A DNA stretch of 45,178 bases from Williamsia faeni (GCA_003202005.1 QJJF01000020.1:1-45178), one strand, 5' to 3'; shown: positions 1 to 8,791, numbered from the stretch's first letter. Notes: a model not told the origin generated them from the letters alone. Made by a program: numbers and translations.

Positions 1-525
1 CTCGAACTGACACTGGACGGGTTTTGAACTGGTGGTTGTGGTTGTTTGCAGATCGTTGGCGCTATTGAGTACATTCGGATCATGTAGTGGGGGAGCACCT
101 TTCGTGTTTGGGGCGTTGGATAGTGTTGGGCGGTTTCGGTGCTACTGCGTACCCTCTGCGTACCGGGCTCCGAGTCTTCGGATGAACGAGGGCTCTCATG
201 AAAAGATACAGCTGTTGACCTTCGTCCCAGTGAGACCGGCGCCGGGGTCGTCCATGACGGTGTCGAGGCCGTCGTCCAATCGAGCGAGCTGTTGCGAGGT
301 TCTGGCCGAGGTCCTCGACCTTCCGTCGATCGGCGTGGACACCTCGTCTTCGACATCGGCGCGCACTCGCTTGCTGCGACGAAGGCCGTTGCCCAGCTCA
401 GCGCCCGCGTGGGCTGACCCGACCTGCCGCATCGCAGAAACCTGGACTGCGAGCTTGGACGACGCACATGGTTCCACCAGAACGCGCCGGGCTGCCTGCT
501 GCGCTAAATCCAATCAGCGCAGGAG
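1..525. repeat. Left terminal direct repeat of the island (attachment-site copy)
   Basis: This stretch matches 44133 to about 44575 at high identity, with base 1 aligning to base 44133. It begins inside a tRNA 3'-half sequence (minus strand) cut by the window edge, followed by sequence specific to the island end. The copy at the right lacks about 87 bp present here (around 252-338) and carries compensating 1-bp indels near 366-395. A minus-strand reading frame across the repeat (196-513) therefore stays open in both copies, but it has only a TTG start and I do not recognise the product. The copies most likely mark the distal ends of two related islands in tandem. Confidence 0.85.
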
Positions 526-707
526 ACCGCCGCCTCACCTGCAGATATTATTAGCATCATTGCCACAGAATGTGGGTGCGACCTGCGTGTCGGCTTGGTT
601 GCGGTTCGCCGGGCGTGTTTGGCCCGGTGGAGGAACGAGTACGGTCACGCCCAGACTGGCGGTGCTCCCACGCCGGGCGCCGGCCGAAGCTCGGACCCCC
701 AGCGGTC

Positions 708-1160
708 TCAGGTGATTGGCGAGAACGTTTTCATGTCGCGGACTTCTCGCAGTGGCGTTTCTCGGATGGTCACGGTGGAGTCGATATCGTCGATGGTCCT
801 GCATCCGGCAAGCGCCATGGTGCTGTAGAGCTCGACCCGGAGAATGTCGATGACGCTTTCAACTCCGGCCTCACCATAGGCGCCCAGCCCGAACATGTAC
901 GGCCGCCCGACGAGCACAGCCCTGGCTCCGAGCGAGAGTGCCTGGAACGCATCGTGCCGCGGCGGACGCCACCATCGAGGTAGACCTCTATGTGGCTGTC
1001 AGCGGCTTCGACGACCTCGGGAGTGTCGAGGCTCGAGCGCGCTCATCGACATTGCGGCCCCCGTGGTTGAAAACGACCACACCATCAATGCGAAGGCGTG
1101 CAATTGGCAAGTCTCCATCGAGGTGCCAGCGAGCGCTCCACGCGGAAACGGTTCGAGAGT
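708..1160 (-). pseudogene. FMN-dependent 2-hydroxyacid dehydrogenase remnant (lactate/mandelate dehydrogenase family)
   Basis: Three reading-frame pieces on the minus strand join into the C-terminal third of an FMN-dependent alpha-hydroxyacid dehydrogenase. The first has the family signature DGVVVFNHGGRNVD, near 1080. The second reads PEVVEAADSHIEVYLDGG, near 980-1030. The third starts at DAFQALSLGARAVLVGRPYM and runs to the stop at 708 through ALAGCRTIDDI. Two frameshifts separate them and the N-terminal two thirds are missing, so no active enzyme can be made. Family members oxidise lactate, glycolate or mandelate; which one this was cannot be read from the fragment. It lies just inside the island end, where debris is common. 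Confidence 0.8.
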
Positions 1161-1457
1161 ATCGCTCACTAACGGGACCGATTGTCTGGTGGTCGGTGAA
1201 CAACCCGTAACAGAGATGCCGGGGTCGAGCGCCTCACTCTGGGTGGGGCGGCGGTCTAAAAGACCTACGTTGCAGACGTAAGTCCGGGTGGTTGGGTTCG
1301 GACCACGCACTCGCTCACCCTAAGCTAAGCACCAACTGTCCACGTCATACGTAGTCCGCTCCAGCAAATCGACGCAACTCGCATCAGAGGTCACTGATTG
1401 GCCGACTGCGCCAGTCAATCCGCCCTTGAAGGCGCCCCGTGTCTTCGCAGCTGCCGG
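1161..1457. other. Intergenic, nothing recognised
   Basis: About 300 bases between the dehydrogenase remnant and the end of the cobalt transporter gene. I see no convincing frame, RNA or strong hairpin here. Confidence 0.5.
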
Positions 1458-2528
1458 TTACACCAGCGTGCTGTCGGAAGCGTCGGACCGGCGTGCGACC
1501 ACTAGGGCACTGCCCCAAATTACTACGAAGGTCCCCGCTATTGCGTAACCAAGGATCTCGAAGTTGTCCGACATCGCGCCAACAGGAGCGAGCCAGCCGA
1601 ATCCGCGCACCTGATAAAGCAGACCACAAATGTAGATGCCAGCGACAAAGAACCCGATGGCCACAGTGGCGCCGGTTGTCAAGGTATTGAAGCGGAGCCG
1701 ACGTACGGGACTGCCATTCGACCATGAATAGGCGCGGGTCATGACGAGTGAGTCCGCAGTATCGAACGTGCTCATCCCGGCGGCGAAAAGAATTGGCAGA
1801 CTGAGTATCGCCCCCCAGGACAAATGACCCGTCGTGGAGGCTGCGGCAGTTAGCGCCAGAAGTGACACCTCCGATGCTGTTTCCAAACCCAACCCCATCA
1901 ATAGTCCCACCGGATACATGTGCCACGAACTGCGAATGAGTCCCCGCAATCGCCCGCCGAGCATGCGCGCCATGAACCCACGATGGGACAGGTTGTGCTC
2001 GAGTTCGTCCGAAATATCATGGCCTGCACGTTGCTTCTTCGACAGCATCACAAGTTCCCGCAGCACGACGCTGTTCATAGTCGACACGAGCACGAGGAAA
2101 ATTACAGCTATGACCATCGCTATGTACCCGCCGACCTGCTGCACGCGCGTCAGATCCATCGCTTTCACGACCGCGCCACCTAGAGCGACAAGTAGTGCGA
2201 GAATCAGTACCACCGTCGAGTGACCCATCGCGAAAAAGAAACCCACCCCCACAGGGCGACGGCCACGGAGCAGCATAATCCTTGTAGTGTCGTCGATTGC
2301 GGCAATATGGTCAGCATCGAAGGCGTGCCGCATGCCGAGCATGTATGCCAGCAGACCGGAACCGGCGATACCGCCACCCGTGGCAGGACTACCCGAGAAG
2401 CCAAGGTAAAGAACGACTCCCAATATATGCAAAAACAATATTGAACCGAGAATTCCCGCAAGGCGGCGGTGTTCGGCCCTCGACCACGGGCCGACCAATG
2501 GCTTCGATGATTCCGCAATAATCGTCAC
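1458..2528 (-). CDS. nhlF: Cobalt transporter NhlF (NiCoT/HoxN family)
   Basis: Integral membrane permease of the nickel/cobalt transporter (NiCoT) family, last gene of the nitrile hydratase locus, expected to supply Co for the hydratase. The family signature HAFDADHIAAIDD (H-X4-DH) is present, followed by GFFFAMGHSTVV, LGLETASEV and LPILFAAGMSTFDTAD, with about eight hydrophobic segments. The frame is open further upstream to a TTG at 2648, but I place the start at the GTG at 2528. That gives about 356 residues, close to the known NhlF length, and an N-terminus with the usual WSRAEHRRL segment. A purine-rich GAGAGA lies about 10 bases upstream, so the start is uncertain; an ATG at 2576 is the alternative. 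Cobalt rather than nickel specificity is inferred from the cobalt-type hydratase next door. Confidence 0.9.
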   Translation of the reverse strand: MTIIAESSKPLVGPWSRAEHRRLAGILGSILFLHILGVVLYLGFSGSPATGGGIAGSGLLAYMLGMRHAFDADHIAAIDDTTRIMLLRGRRPVGVGFFFAMGHSTVVLILALLVALGGAVVKAMDLTRVQQVGGYIAMVIAVIFLVLVSTMNSVVLRELVMLSKKQRAGHDISDELEHNLSHRGFMARMLGGRLRGLIRSSWHMYPVGLLMGLGLETASEVSLLALTAAASTTGHLSWGAILSLPILFAAGMSTFDTADSLVMTRAYSWSNGSPVRRLRFNTLTTGATVAIGFFVAGIYICGLLYQVRGFGWLAPVGAMSDNFEILGYAIAGTFVVIWGSALVVARRSDASDSTLV

Positions 2529-2660
2529 GTCGTTGATCTCTCGTATCGAACTCGAGCGGCGCGCCGCCGCATCCATCAACTGGGTTGCGCACGTGCACCT
2601 TATTGGGGCGTGTTTGTGCTCCCCAGGCACGCGTGTGTGGGCCCGCAAGAGGCGGATCGA

Positions 2661-3074
2661 CTATCGAGATGCCGGTGAAATAGCCACGGGTTCGCGGTGA
2701 GCCTCGTGATGGTTGGCGTTGCGAGGCGTCGCAAGAACCTCCCTGGTACGTTCGTCCAAAACTATCGAATCCGATAAGGCGCCATTCGCCGAGAGTACGG
2801 TTTCCAGCGCATTGAGCCAGTGTTGGTAGTAGCTCCACCGCTCCGTGCGGTCACCGCGCTCCCATCGCCGAATCGATTCGGTCAATGACAATTGAAATTC
2901 GCTCCACTCATAGTGGCCTTCATGATAAGCGGCGACAGCCAGAGCGAATGCGCGCAACTCCCACGGCTCGTCGAATGCACGCGACGCCGCGTCACTATTG
3001 GGGAGGTCGCATACCAACTTCTCGATCCGGCGACGTGTGTCATCGAGCTCGATTGAGTCCGGCCGGACGGTCAT
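2661..3074 (-). CDS. nhlE: Nitrile hydratase accessory/activator protein (NhlE type)
   Basis: A 137-residue protein containing [27 protein letters not shown] in pieces ([29 protein letters not shown]) and [13 protein letters not shown]. These are hallmarks of the nitrile hydratase activator/beta-like family. In cobalt-type systems this subunit forms a complex with the alpha subunit and delivers the cobalt-loaded alpha chain by self-subunit swapping (established for NhlE). The frame is open upstream, but the ATG at 3074 is the right start: it overlaps the alpha-subunit stop as ATGA, the spacing expected for translational coupling. Gene order beta-alpha-activator-transporter supports the call. 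Confidence 0.92.
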   Translation of the reverse strand: MTVRPDSIELDDTRRRIEKLVCDLPNSDAASRAFDEPWELRAFALAVAAYHEGHYEWSEFQLSLTESIRRWERGDRTERWSYYQHWLNALETVLSANGALSDSIVLDERTREVLATPRNANHHEAHREPVAISPASR

Positions 3075-3688
3075 TTTGCAGCCTCCATCACGGGCCCGAC
3101 GCCGATCATCGAATCCCGTGTAACGAGAGTTGCAAGGTCGTCTTCGCTCATGCCCTCGGTCCCGGTCGGACGTTGCGGCAGTACCCAATAACGTAATTCC
3201 GAGCTTGAATCCCAGATACGAATTTCGATAGTGTCCGCAATGGAATAGTTGAAATCTTCGGCCAGCACCTTTCGTGGCTCGCGCGTGATGCGCGCACGGT
3301 AAGCAGGCGCTTTGTACCAGTTGGGCGGCAGTCCGAGTACAGCCCACGGATAGCATGAACATAAGGTACAGACAATGGCGTTGTGCACATCGTCGGTATC
3401 CTCCACGACTACCATATGCTCACCCTGCAGGCCTCCGACTCCAAGTTCTGCGCAAGCCGCCGTTGCATCTGCCAGAAGCTTCACTTTGAATTCCGGGTCG
3501 GTCCAAGCCTTTGCGACGACTTTGGCACCCAGTTGCGGACCGACCTCGTTCTCGTAGGCATCCGCCATCCTATCTACGGCCTCCGTTGTCATGACACCTT
3601 TTTCGATCATCAGCGACTCGAGCGCCTTTACTCGGGCCGCAATTTCTTCATGACTGCGCAGCTTGGTGTCAGTTCTTTGTTCGTCCAT
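3071..3688 (-). CDS. nhlA: Nitrile hydratase alpha subunit, cobalt type
   Basis: Catalytic, metal-binding subunit of nitrile hydratase (nitrile + water to amide, cytoplasmic alpha/beta hetero-oligomer). The metal claw reads V-C107-T-L-C110-S-C112-Y. Threonine at the second position of CTLCSC is the cobalt-type signature; iron-type enzymes have serine. In active enzymes two of these cysteines are oxidised after translation. Length is 205 residues, typical for the family. The start at 3688 is preceded by AGGAG (reverse complement of ctcct) a few bases upstream; the longer open frame upstream is read-through of the beta gene region. It begins 2 bp beyond the beta-subunit stop and its stop overlaps nhlE by 4 bp, so the three are co-translated. 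Confidence 0.96.
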   Translation of the reverse strand: MDEQRTDTKLRSHEEIAARVKALESLMIEKGVMTTEAVDRMADAYENEVGPQLGAKVVAKAWTDPEFKVKLLADATAACAELGVGGLQGEHMVVVEDTDDVHNAIVCTLCSCYPWAVLGLPPNWYKAPAYRARITREPRKVLAEDFNYSIADTIEIRIWDSSSELRYWVLPQRPTGTEGMSEDDLATLVTRDSMIGVGPVMEAAK

Positions 3689-3689
3689 G

Positions 3690-4397
3690 TCAAACTCCTG
3701 CTGTGATGTTGTTGGCGGCGTGAGTAATGTACGGCTCCCAAACGTCGAAACACACTGACGAAGCAGGGTCGGCTGTTTTCTCGCCCCATAGCTCGGTAGC
3801 CGTGAACTTGACGGTGTACACGTGTTCCGGGCAGTCGCCCAGTCCGTTGCCAGAGGTGTCCGGGTAGACGTAAGCACCTGGTGCAGCGGTCACCACACCT
3901 GTTCTTCCCCTGATGTAACCCGCTCTGCGCGTGTGGCCGGTCGGACTGTCGGACGCCACCGTGACGCCGTCACCGACCTTGAAGGCTCGTACCTTTGAGG
4001 TGGAGCGGGCGGCAGAAAAGCCGCTCGTAATTGCACCGTTCACAAACTCAAGGATGTCGGGATCCGCACGTTTTGGGAGGGGCGCGTCCGGATTGGCAGT
4101 GTAAAATTGGATGCGCTCTTCTAATTCCGAGGCATCGAACAAATCGTGCTCCTGGCACATGTGCTCGAGCACATGGGTCCAGTGTTCGTAGTAGTTTGAC
4201 AATAGATACTCGGCTGGATCCATTTTCTCGATGCAATGGCGGAATTCGTCGATGTTGAACAGGCCTGCGCGGGCACCCTGGGCAAACATTGAAAATGCCG
4301 CCTTCTCCCATTCGGCACGAAATACCGGTTCGGATCCTTTGTCACTCTGTACTGGACCCATTCCGTCTGTCCCGGCCAAGTCAAAAACGCCGTTCAT
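3690..4397 (-). CDS. nhlB: Nitrile hydratase beta subunit
   Basis: A 235-residue partner of the alpha subunit. It opens with the classic beta-subunit start [16 protein letters not shown] and contains [13 protein letters not shown] and [15 protein letters not shown]. The C-terminal SH3-like barrel has [18 protein letters not shown] and [17 protein letters not shown]. Beta lies before alpha, the order found in cobalt-type rhodococcal loci; the iron-type order is alpha then beta. Its start overlaps the amidase stop by 4 bp (ATGA), so amidase and hydratase are coupled on one transcript. Confidence 0.96.
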   Translation of the reverse strand: MNGVFDLAGTDGMGPVQSDKGSEPVFRAEWEKAAFSMFAQGARAGLFNIDEFRHCIEKMDPAEYLLSNYYEHWTHVLEHMCQEHDLFDASELEERIQFYTANPDAPLPKRADPDILEFVNGAITSGFSAARSTSKVRAFKVGDGVTVASDSPTGHTRRAGYIRGRTGVVTAAPGAYVYPDTSGNGLGDCPEHVYTVKFTATELWGEKTADPASSVCFDVWEPYITHAANNITAGV

Positions 4398-5938
4398 GCC
4401 ATTTCTCCTACTGTCTGTGCAGGTTTGAAAGTGGGGAATCCGCCGCGGGCCTGCTCGTATGTGTTAGCGACACGCAGAACCGTGGAGTCGTCAAACCGTT
4501 TACCGATAATCATGAGTCCGGCGGGCCGGCCGTCAACAAGTTCCGTCGGGACCGAACACGCGGGGTGTCCGCTGACGTCGAAAGGTGCGCAATTGCCGAC
4601 CATGCCTAACGCGACATTCAGGAAGTCCGCCAGAGGAGCGCCTTCGGGAAGAAATTTGCGCGCCGTGTACGGCACAGTCGGCATCACCAGCACGTCGTAT
4701 TCCGCCAACGCCTGGTCGTAGGCTTTGCGCAGTTCGAGAGCTAGATTGCGTGCCATGGCGTAATACTTGCCGCCGCCGAGTTCGAAGGTGTACCGCCCCG
4801 ACAAGCCGACGAGCTTGACCGATTTGGACAGTTTCGCCCCGTGGGTGATGCGGTTGGCGGCGTAGTGGGCGATCAGTTCCGGGTCGTATTCCCCTTGCGA
4901 GTTCATGCCGTACCCGTTGCCATCCAGCATCTGGAAAGCGGCGCCCTCGGTTCCGATGACGTTCCACACCGCGAGGGCGTCTGAATGCCATGGAATCGAC
5001 ACGTTGTCCGCTGTCATGCCCTCCCCGCGCAGTACGTCGACCGCGGCCAAAACAGCTTCGTCGATTCCGGTTTCGGTATTGAGCGCGCCGAATCCTTCGC
5101 CGACGATGCCGATCTTGAGGCCGGCTGTCGATTCGTTCAGGTCACCCACATAATCAATGAAGGGTGTGGTGTCGGGCTGACGCGGGTCGAGTCCATCGAC
5201 CCCTGCGATGGCGGTGAGCATCGATGCTGCATCGTGCACGGTCCTGGTCATGGGACCCAGATGGTCAATGGTCTGTTCGATGGGAAAGGCGCCGGTGTAC
5301 GGGACCAGTCCGTATGTCGGCTTGTGACCAACACACCCACAGAACGAACTGGGAATGCGTACGGATCCACCCTGGTCACCTCCCACAGCAAGATCCACCG
5401 CACCGGAGGCCACCAGCGCTGCACTCCCGGAGGAAGAACCACCAGCATTTCGCGAGTGGTCCCATGGGTTGAGCACCCGCCTCGGTTGCGAGGTCATGCT
5501 GCTGCCAGAGAAACAGAGGTCCTCGCATACCGCTTTGCCCGTGATCGTCGCTCCCGCCGCAAGCAATCGGGTGACAACCGTCGCGTCGCGTCGTGGTATG
5601 TGGCCCTCCACGGTGCGCGAACCGTTCATCATGGGAACACCGGCGACCGAAATGTTGTCCTTGATCGCAACGGTTTTGCCGACTAGAGGTCCGTTCGCCG
5701 CACCTTCGATTTCGGTTGTGACGTACCACGCGCCTAAAGGGTTGTCGGACGGCTCCGACCAGGCCCGCCCGGGCGCGGTTGGCGCTGTCTCGTTGTACAG
5801 CTCCTCAACCCGTTCGGACGAGGCCAGCGTAGCGGTGACTGCCAGAACGTACTCGTCGATCTCGGCGGCCGACAGCCCGTAGTTGTAATGGGCGTCGAGG
5901 TCAGCCAGGCGGGTCGAGTCAGGGGAAGGTATGGACAT
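4394..5938 (-). CDS. amdA: Amidase of the amidase-signature family (nitrile-pathway amidase)
   Basis: Hydrolyses the amide made by nitrile hydratase to carboxylic acid and ammonia. The amidase-signature triad is visible: Lys93 in VAIKDN, the cis-Ser168 in the GGSSSGSA loop, and the nucleophile Ser192 in GGDQGGSVRIPS. Numbering is from the chosen start. Spacing matches the well-studied rhodococcal enantioselective amidases, and the length of 514 residues is normal for that subgroup. The ATG at 5938 has GAGGAG upstream; an in-frame GTG two codons earlier is less likely. A separate promoter (5969-5997) sits just upstream, so this gene heads the structural operon amdA-nhlB-nhlA-nhlE-nhlF, with overlaps or 1-bp gaps up to nhlE. 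Confidence 0.95.
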   Translation of the reverse strand: MSIPSPDSTRLADLDAHYNYGLSAAEIDEYVLAVTATLASSERVEELYNETAPTAPGRAWSEPSDNPLGAWYVTTEIEGAANGPLVGKTVAIKDNISVAGVPMMNGSRTVEGHIPRRDATVVTRLLAAGATITGKAVCEDLCFSGSSMTSQPRRVLNPWDHSRNAGGSSSGSAALVASGAVDLAVGGDQGGSVRIPSSFCGCVGHKPTYGLVPYTGAFPIEQTIDHLGPMTRTVHDAASMLTAIAGVDGLDPRQPDTTPFIDYVGDLNESTAGLKIGIVGEGFGALNTETGIDEAVLAAVDVLRGEGMTADNVSIPWHSDALAVWNVIGTEGAAFQMLDGNGYGMNSQGEYDPELIAHYAANRITHGAKLSKSVKLVGLSGRYTFELGGGKYYAMARNLALELRKAYDQALAEYDVLVMPTVPYTARKFLPEGAPLADFLNVALGMVGNCAPFDVSGHPACSVPTELVDGRPAGLMIIGKRFDDSTVLRVANTYEQARGGFPTFKPAQTVGEMA

Positions 5939-5968
5939 CAGCACTCCTCAGATACGGATCTGAAGAGA

Positions 5969-5997
5969 ACGCTAAGGAGATACCCGCGACATGTCAA
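5969..5997 (-). promoter_or_regulatory. Promoter of the amidase/nitrile hydratase operon
   Basis: On the minus strand, TTGACA (5997-5992) and TAGCGT (5974-5969) are separated by exactly 17 bases, a good match to a sigma-70/SigA-type promoter. It ends about 30 bp before the amidase start, with GAGGAG in the leader. A GTCAA/TTGAC inverted pair around the -35 box (about 5993-6016) is a candidate NhlC/NhlD-dependent control site; that last point is inference. Confidence 0.6.
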
Positions 5998-6023
5998 CGA
6001 TTCATGACGCATTGACTCAAAAT

Positions 6024-7475
6024 TTAACTCGTAACATCCAGTGGTAACAGTGCGTCGAAGGTTCCACCGTGGGCTTCGGCGAGGTACAGATGCCGGCCGA
6101 CGGACCCGTGGTCCGACAAAGCGACGCGACCTCGCGGTAGGTCATACGTACTCGACCGGATCTGCTCTGCAATGCGCTGTGGTTCACTGCCGCCCGCACT
6201 TCGGGCCGCCGAACCCCACACCGTCAGACCCTCAAAAACCGCCTCGGACAACGTTGACAAAGGTGGCGCCCACCGACCAAATACGTTCCGATAGCGTGCG
6301 ATCAGCCGGTCGTTGCCCACTGTCTGCAATCCCTGGTAGTAGGCGGATACGCCGTATATACCAACCGACGCTTCGGTCCCGATCCGAGCAAGTGTGGACT
6401 CGTCCATTGCGGGCCCAAGGCTCAGCGCACGGTTCCGTAGACCCATTGCGTAGCATCGACGTTCGAAGGCTGCCGCGTCTGCTCCGACGAACGTATTGAG
6501 CACTATGTCAGCCTTCGATGATTGGATCTTGTCGATAAGTTCGGAGAAATCCTCGGTGCCGAGGGATGCGTAGCTCTCGCCAACGATGCAGCCCCCAAGG
6601 TCGGGCAATAAGGAGTGGGCAACAGAGTTCACCCTTCGCGGCCAGCTGTAGCTGTTGCCGGCCAAAAACCATCGATTACCGTCAGCGAGCTTCATCAGGG
6701 GCCGGGCTGCGGCAAGGACTTGTTCCCTTGGCCGTTCGCCGAACTCGAGTCGCAGTGGATGTGCCGGCCCACCCTCGCTCATCTGCGGTTGCACAATCAA
6801 CGTCGGACTGGCCCACAGCGCCGTCGAGACTGCGTCGTAAGTCGCCGAGGTCGTCATGACGAAGATGGTTCGGCACCCGGCTCGAATCAATCGGTGTGCT
6901 TCGCGGACCCCGGTAGCAGGATCAGTCTCATCGTCTGCGACGAGAAGTTCGACCGGATAACCGTCGACTCCGCCGTCCGCGTTAATCTCTTCGACCGCCA
7001 GCGCTGCCAGGTTTTGACTCGCCGCAGCAAAGAGGCTTCCCGAGCCCGATTTGCTGGTGATCAGGCCAACCCTCGGCCCGCGCGCCTCGCTGCGCGGTAC
7101 GGGTAGTCCTTGCCGGCGCATCAACCACTCGATGCCCCCGGTATCCACTTCCGCATGTACACGCACCCGCGTACCTGCACTAACCGGAGCAAACCGAATT
7201 CGCACACGCCCTCGCCAGGGTTGATCGTGCGAGATGTCTATCGCCTCGGGCGGACGCACTCCACTCACACGCCCGAAGATGTCGACGGGGCCGGCACCTC
7301 CGAGCGGTATACGCATCGAAATAAATGCCCCGGCCGCCAGCCGATCGCACGAAGCACCAAAAAGCCAGCCAGCGTCGGAGTCGGCCCCGAACCGGGCGAA
7401 AACCTCCACCGGTGGTGCATCAATGAAGTCTTCGGCAGTTACCGCTACGGATCCACCCGACGCTAACCCCGCCAA
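6024..7475 (-). CDS. nhlC: NhlC-type regulator: SRPBCC-like domain fused to an AmiC-like ligand-binding domain
   Basis: A 483-residue protein. Residues about 135-480 have the type I periplasmic-binding fold of AmiC and branched-chain amino-acid binding proteins: GPRVGLITSKSGSGS, then AVEEINADGGVDGYPVELL, then TDPATGVREAHRLI. Here it should be a cytoplasmic sensor, since there is no signal peptide. In R. rhodochrous J1, NhlC resembles AmiC and is a positive regulator of amide-induced hydratase expression. Residues about 10-125 look like an SRPBCC/START-type fold (VTAEDFIDAPPVEVFARF at the start, then GRVRIRFAPVSAGTRVRV), a domain that binds hydrophobic ligands. The frame has no ATG or GTG near the start; the call uses a TTG behind GGAGGCAGGA, 7 bp after the nhlD stop. 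The start is uncertain but the domains are not. Confidence 0.85.
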   Translation of the reverse strand: MAGLASGGSVAVTAEDFIDAPPVEVFARFGADSDAGWLFGASCDRLAAGAFISMRIPLGGAGPVDIFGRVSGVRPPEAIDISHDQPWRGRVRIRFAPVSAGTRVRVHAEVDTGGIEWLMRRQGLPVPRSEARGPRVGLITSKSGSGSLFAAASQNLAALAVEEINADGGVDGYPVELLVADDETDPATGVREAHRLIRAGCRTIFVMTTSATYDAVSTALWASPTLIVQPQMSEGGPAHPLRLEFGERPREQVLAAARPLMKLADGNRWFLAGNSYSWPRRVNSVAHSLLPDLGGCIVGESYASLGTEDFSELIDKIQSSKADIVLNTFVGADAAAFERRCYAMGLRNRALSLGPAMDESTLARIGTEASVGIYGVSAYYQGLQTVGNDRLIARYRNVFGRWAPPLSTLSEAVFEGLTVWGSAARSAGGSEPQRIAEQIRSSTYDLPRGRVALSDHGSVGRHLYLAEAHGGTFDALLPLDVTS

Positions 7476-7482
7476 CTGGGAC

Positions 7483-7824
7483 TCATCCTGCCTCCGCGGC
7501 CCTCGGCATCGTCTTGCTTTCGACTGCAGTCCGCATCGGCGACAGCGACGCCTGGAACACGTCCTGCAGGAGGGTCAGAACTTGCGCAGCAGATCCGGAG
7601 GAGTCTACTGAGTAGAACCGGAATCTACCCTGTTTCCGCTCGGCAACGAGGCCCGCCACCCGCAGCAAGCGCAAGTGGTTTGACACTGCGGTGCGCCCCA
7701 CTGTCGTTATCTGGTCGGCAAGCGCACCAGCGCTGCACTCGTCGACATCGGCAAGGATAGAAAGTATTTCGCGGCGAATCGGATCCGCGAGCGCCTCGAA
7801 AGCCAGCGCTGCACCGTCATCCAT
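7483..7824 (-). CDS. nhlD: ArsR-family winged-helix regulator (NhlD type)
   Basis: A 113-residue ArsR/SmtB-like repressor: FEALADPIRREILSIL, then the recognition region VGRTAVSNHLRLLRVAGL and the wing RKQGRFRFYSV. The metal-sensing ELCVCD box of classical ArsR proteins is absent and only one cysteine is present, so it is unlikely to sense metal directly. In R. rhodochrous J1, NhlD is the negative regulator of the L-type nitrile hydratase and NhlC relieves it in the presence of amide. The identical gene order here supports the same roles. The ATG at 7824 follows GGGGAGAAG; it heads an nhlD-nhlC transcript. Confidence 0.88.
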   Translation of the reverse strand: MDDGAALAFEALADPIRREILSILADVDECSAGALADQITTVGRTAVSNHLRLLRVAGLVAERKQGRFRFYSVDSSGSAAQVLTLLQDVFQASLSPMRTAVESKTMPRAAEAG

Positions 7825-7959
7825 TCGACTTCTCCCCTAATGACCTGCCACGCTTGCCTGACACATAGACTAATGTAGCGCGCTTCGCACTCGCCTCCAA
7901 GCGCAACAGACGACAGATTCCGGACATCACCGTCCCGGGTGAGGCTTCGGAAGGAAGGC

Positions 7960-8262
7960 TCAGTTTGTCTGCATTGCCCGGGGGAAACCTCTTTATCTCA
8001 CCGTCGACCGCGACAACTGCCCGAAACTCTTCGGGCTGTTCGCGGGTGGCAGGGGCGGAGTGGGTAACTCCGGCATTGTTGACCTGAACGTCGAGGCGGC
8101 CGTATTTATTGAACACGGCGGCCGCGGGAACAACGCAGTCTGCTGGGTCGGTCACGTCAATGAGAACGATCAAGTATCAACGCCCCAAAGCTTCGGCGGA
8201 GGCGCCTAGAGATCACTTCCGGCCCCAGTCACGGCTGCGACCCGTCCGGTTAAGTCTGAATC
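7960..8262 (-). pseudogene. Short-chain dehydrogenase/reductase (SDR) remnant
   Basis: Minus-strand pieces join into the first half of an SDR. LTGRVAAVTGAGSDL (8262-8209) is the cofactor-binding N-terminus. In another frame come LIDVTDPADCV and GRLDVQVNNAGVTHSAPA, which include the family NNAG motif. The catalytic YxxxK half is missing and the first piece ends in a stop, so the gene is dead. It lies directly upstream of nhlD on the same strand. Frame pieces further upstream (8263-8470) look like debris of another gene that I cannot name. Confidence 0.75.
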
Positions 8263-8471
8263 CTGTCGACGATCGTCGACTGATGTTGCACCGCGAAACG
8301 CATCACCATCGTCGTTCCGGTCACAGCGTGCGGGTCCACTGCGAAATTCGTGCGCAGGCATCCGATCAGGGCTTCGTACGAGGCGGGGCCACCAGATTGA
8401 AGTTTCGGTTGGTGATCTGCGTGGACTCGAACGCCGGGCGCTCTGCTGTTTGGACTGCCGCAAGCTTCTAA

Positions 8472-8502
8472 CCGTGGGCGGCCTCAGAGGTGCCGCCCAC
8501 GG
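8472..8502. terminator. Hairpin, likely transcription terminator
   Basis: A perfect 11-bp stem, CCGTGGGCGGC (8472-8482) with GCCGCCCACGG (8492-8502), and a 9-base loop. No long T run follows, which is usual for actinobacterial terminators. The strand it serves is unclear because both flanks are gene debris. Confidence 0.55.
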
Positions 8503-8614
8503 GTTCATAGTTTCGTCAGTCATTCAGTTCATGAGTGCGGGCCGGCGATGTGTGCGCTGAAAAACCGCCGTCCGGTGTAAGGCACCATTGGGACGTTGTT
8601 GAAACTCACGGAGC

Positions 8615-8791
8615 CTTAGCCTGGATCGGTAGATTTGACGTGGAGTTGACGGGGTGTCGATTTTACGAAAGTGCCCTCTGAACTGGGATGATTGATGTTG
8701 TTGAGGCAACAATCGGACAGTTCAAGAAAGGCACTTTCTCTATTGCAATACCGATAAGAATCCCCGGGTCAGTCCACGGATCCAGGCTTAG
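8615..8791. mobile_element. MITE-like internal-deletion derivative of an IS1380-family element
   Basis: A 177-bp unit. Its left end (cttagcctggatc, from 8615) and its right end (reverse complement ctaagcctggatcc, ending 8791) match the inverted repeats of the full IS1380-type element at 39173-40846. Inside, 8650-8745 aligns with the left leader of that element (gaaagtgccctctga... to ...gcactttc). The transposase gene is gone and the sequence jumps to the right terminal repeat. It could only move with a transposase supplied in trans. Confidence 0.65.

Noticed and set aside
196-513. Confident gene call for the minus-strand frame in the left repeat
   Set aside because: Open in both repeat copies, but it has only a TTG start, no ribosome-binding site I can see and no recognisable domain; kept as a finding only.
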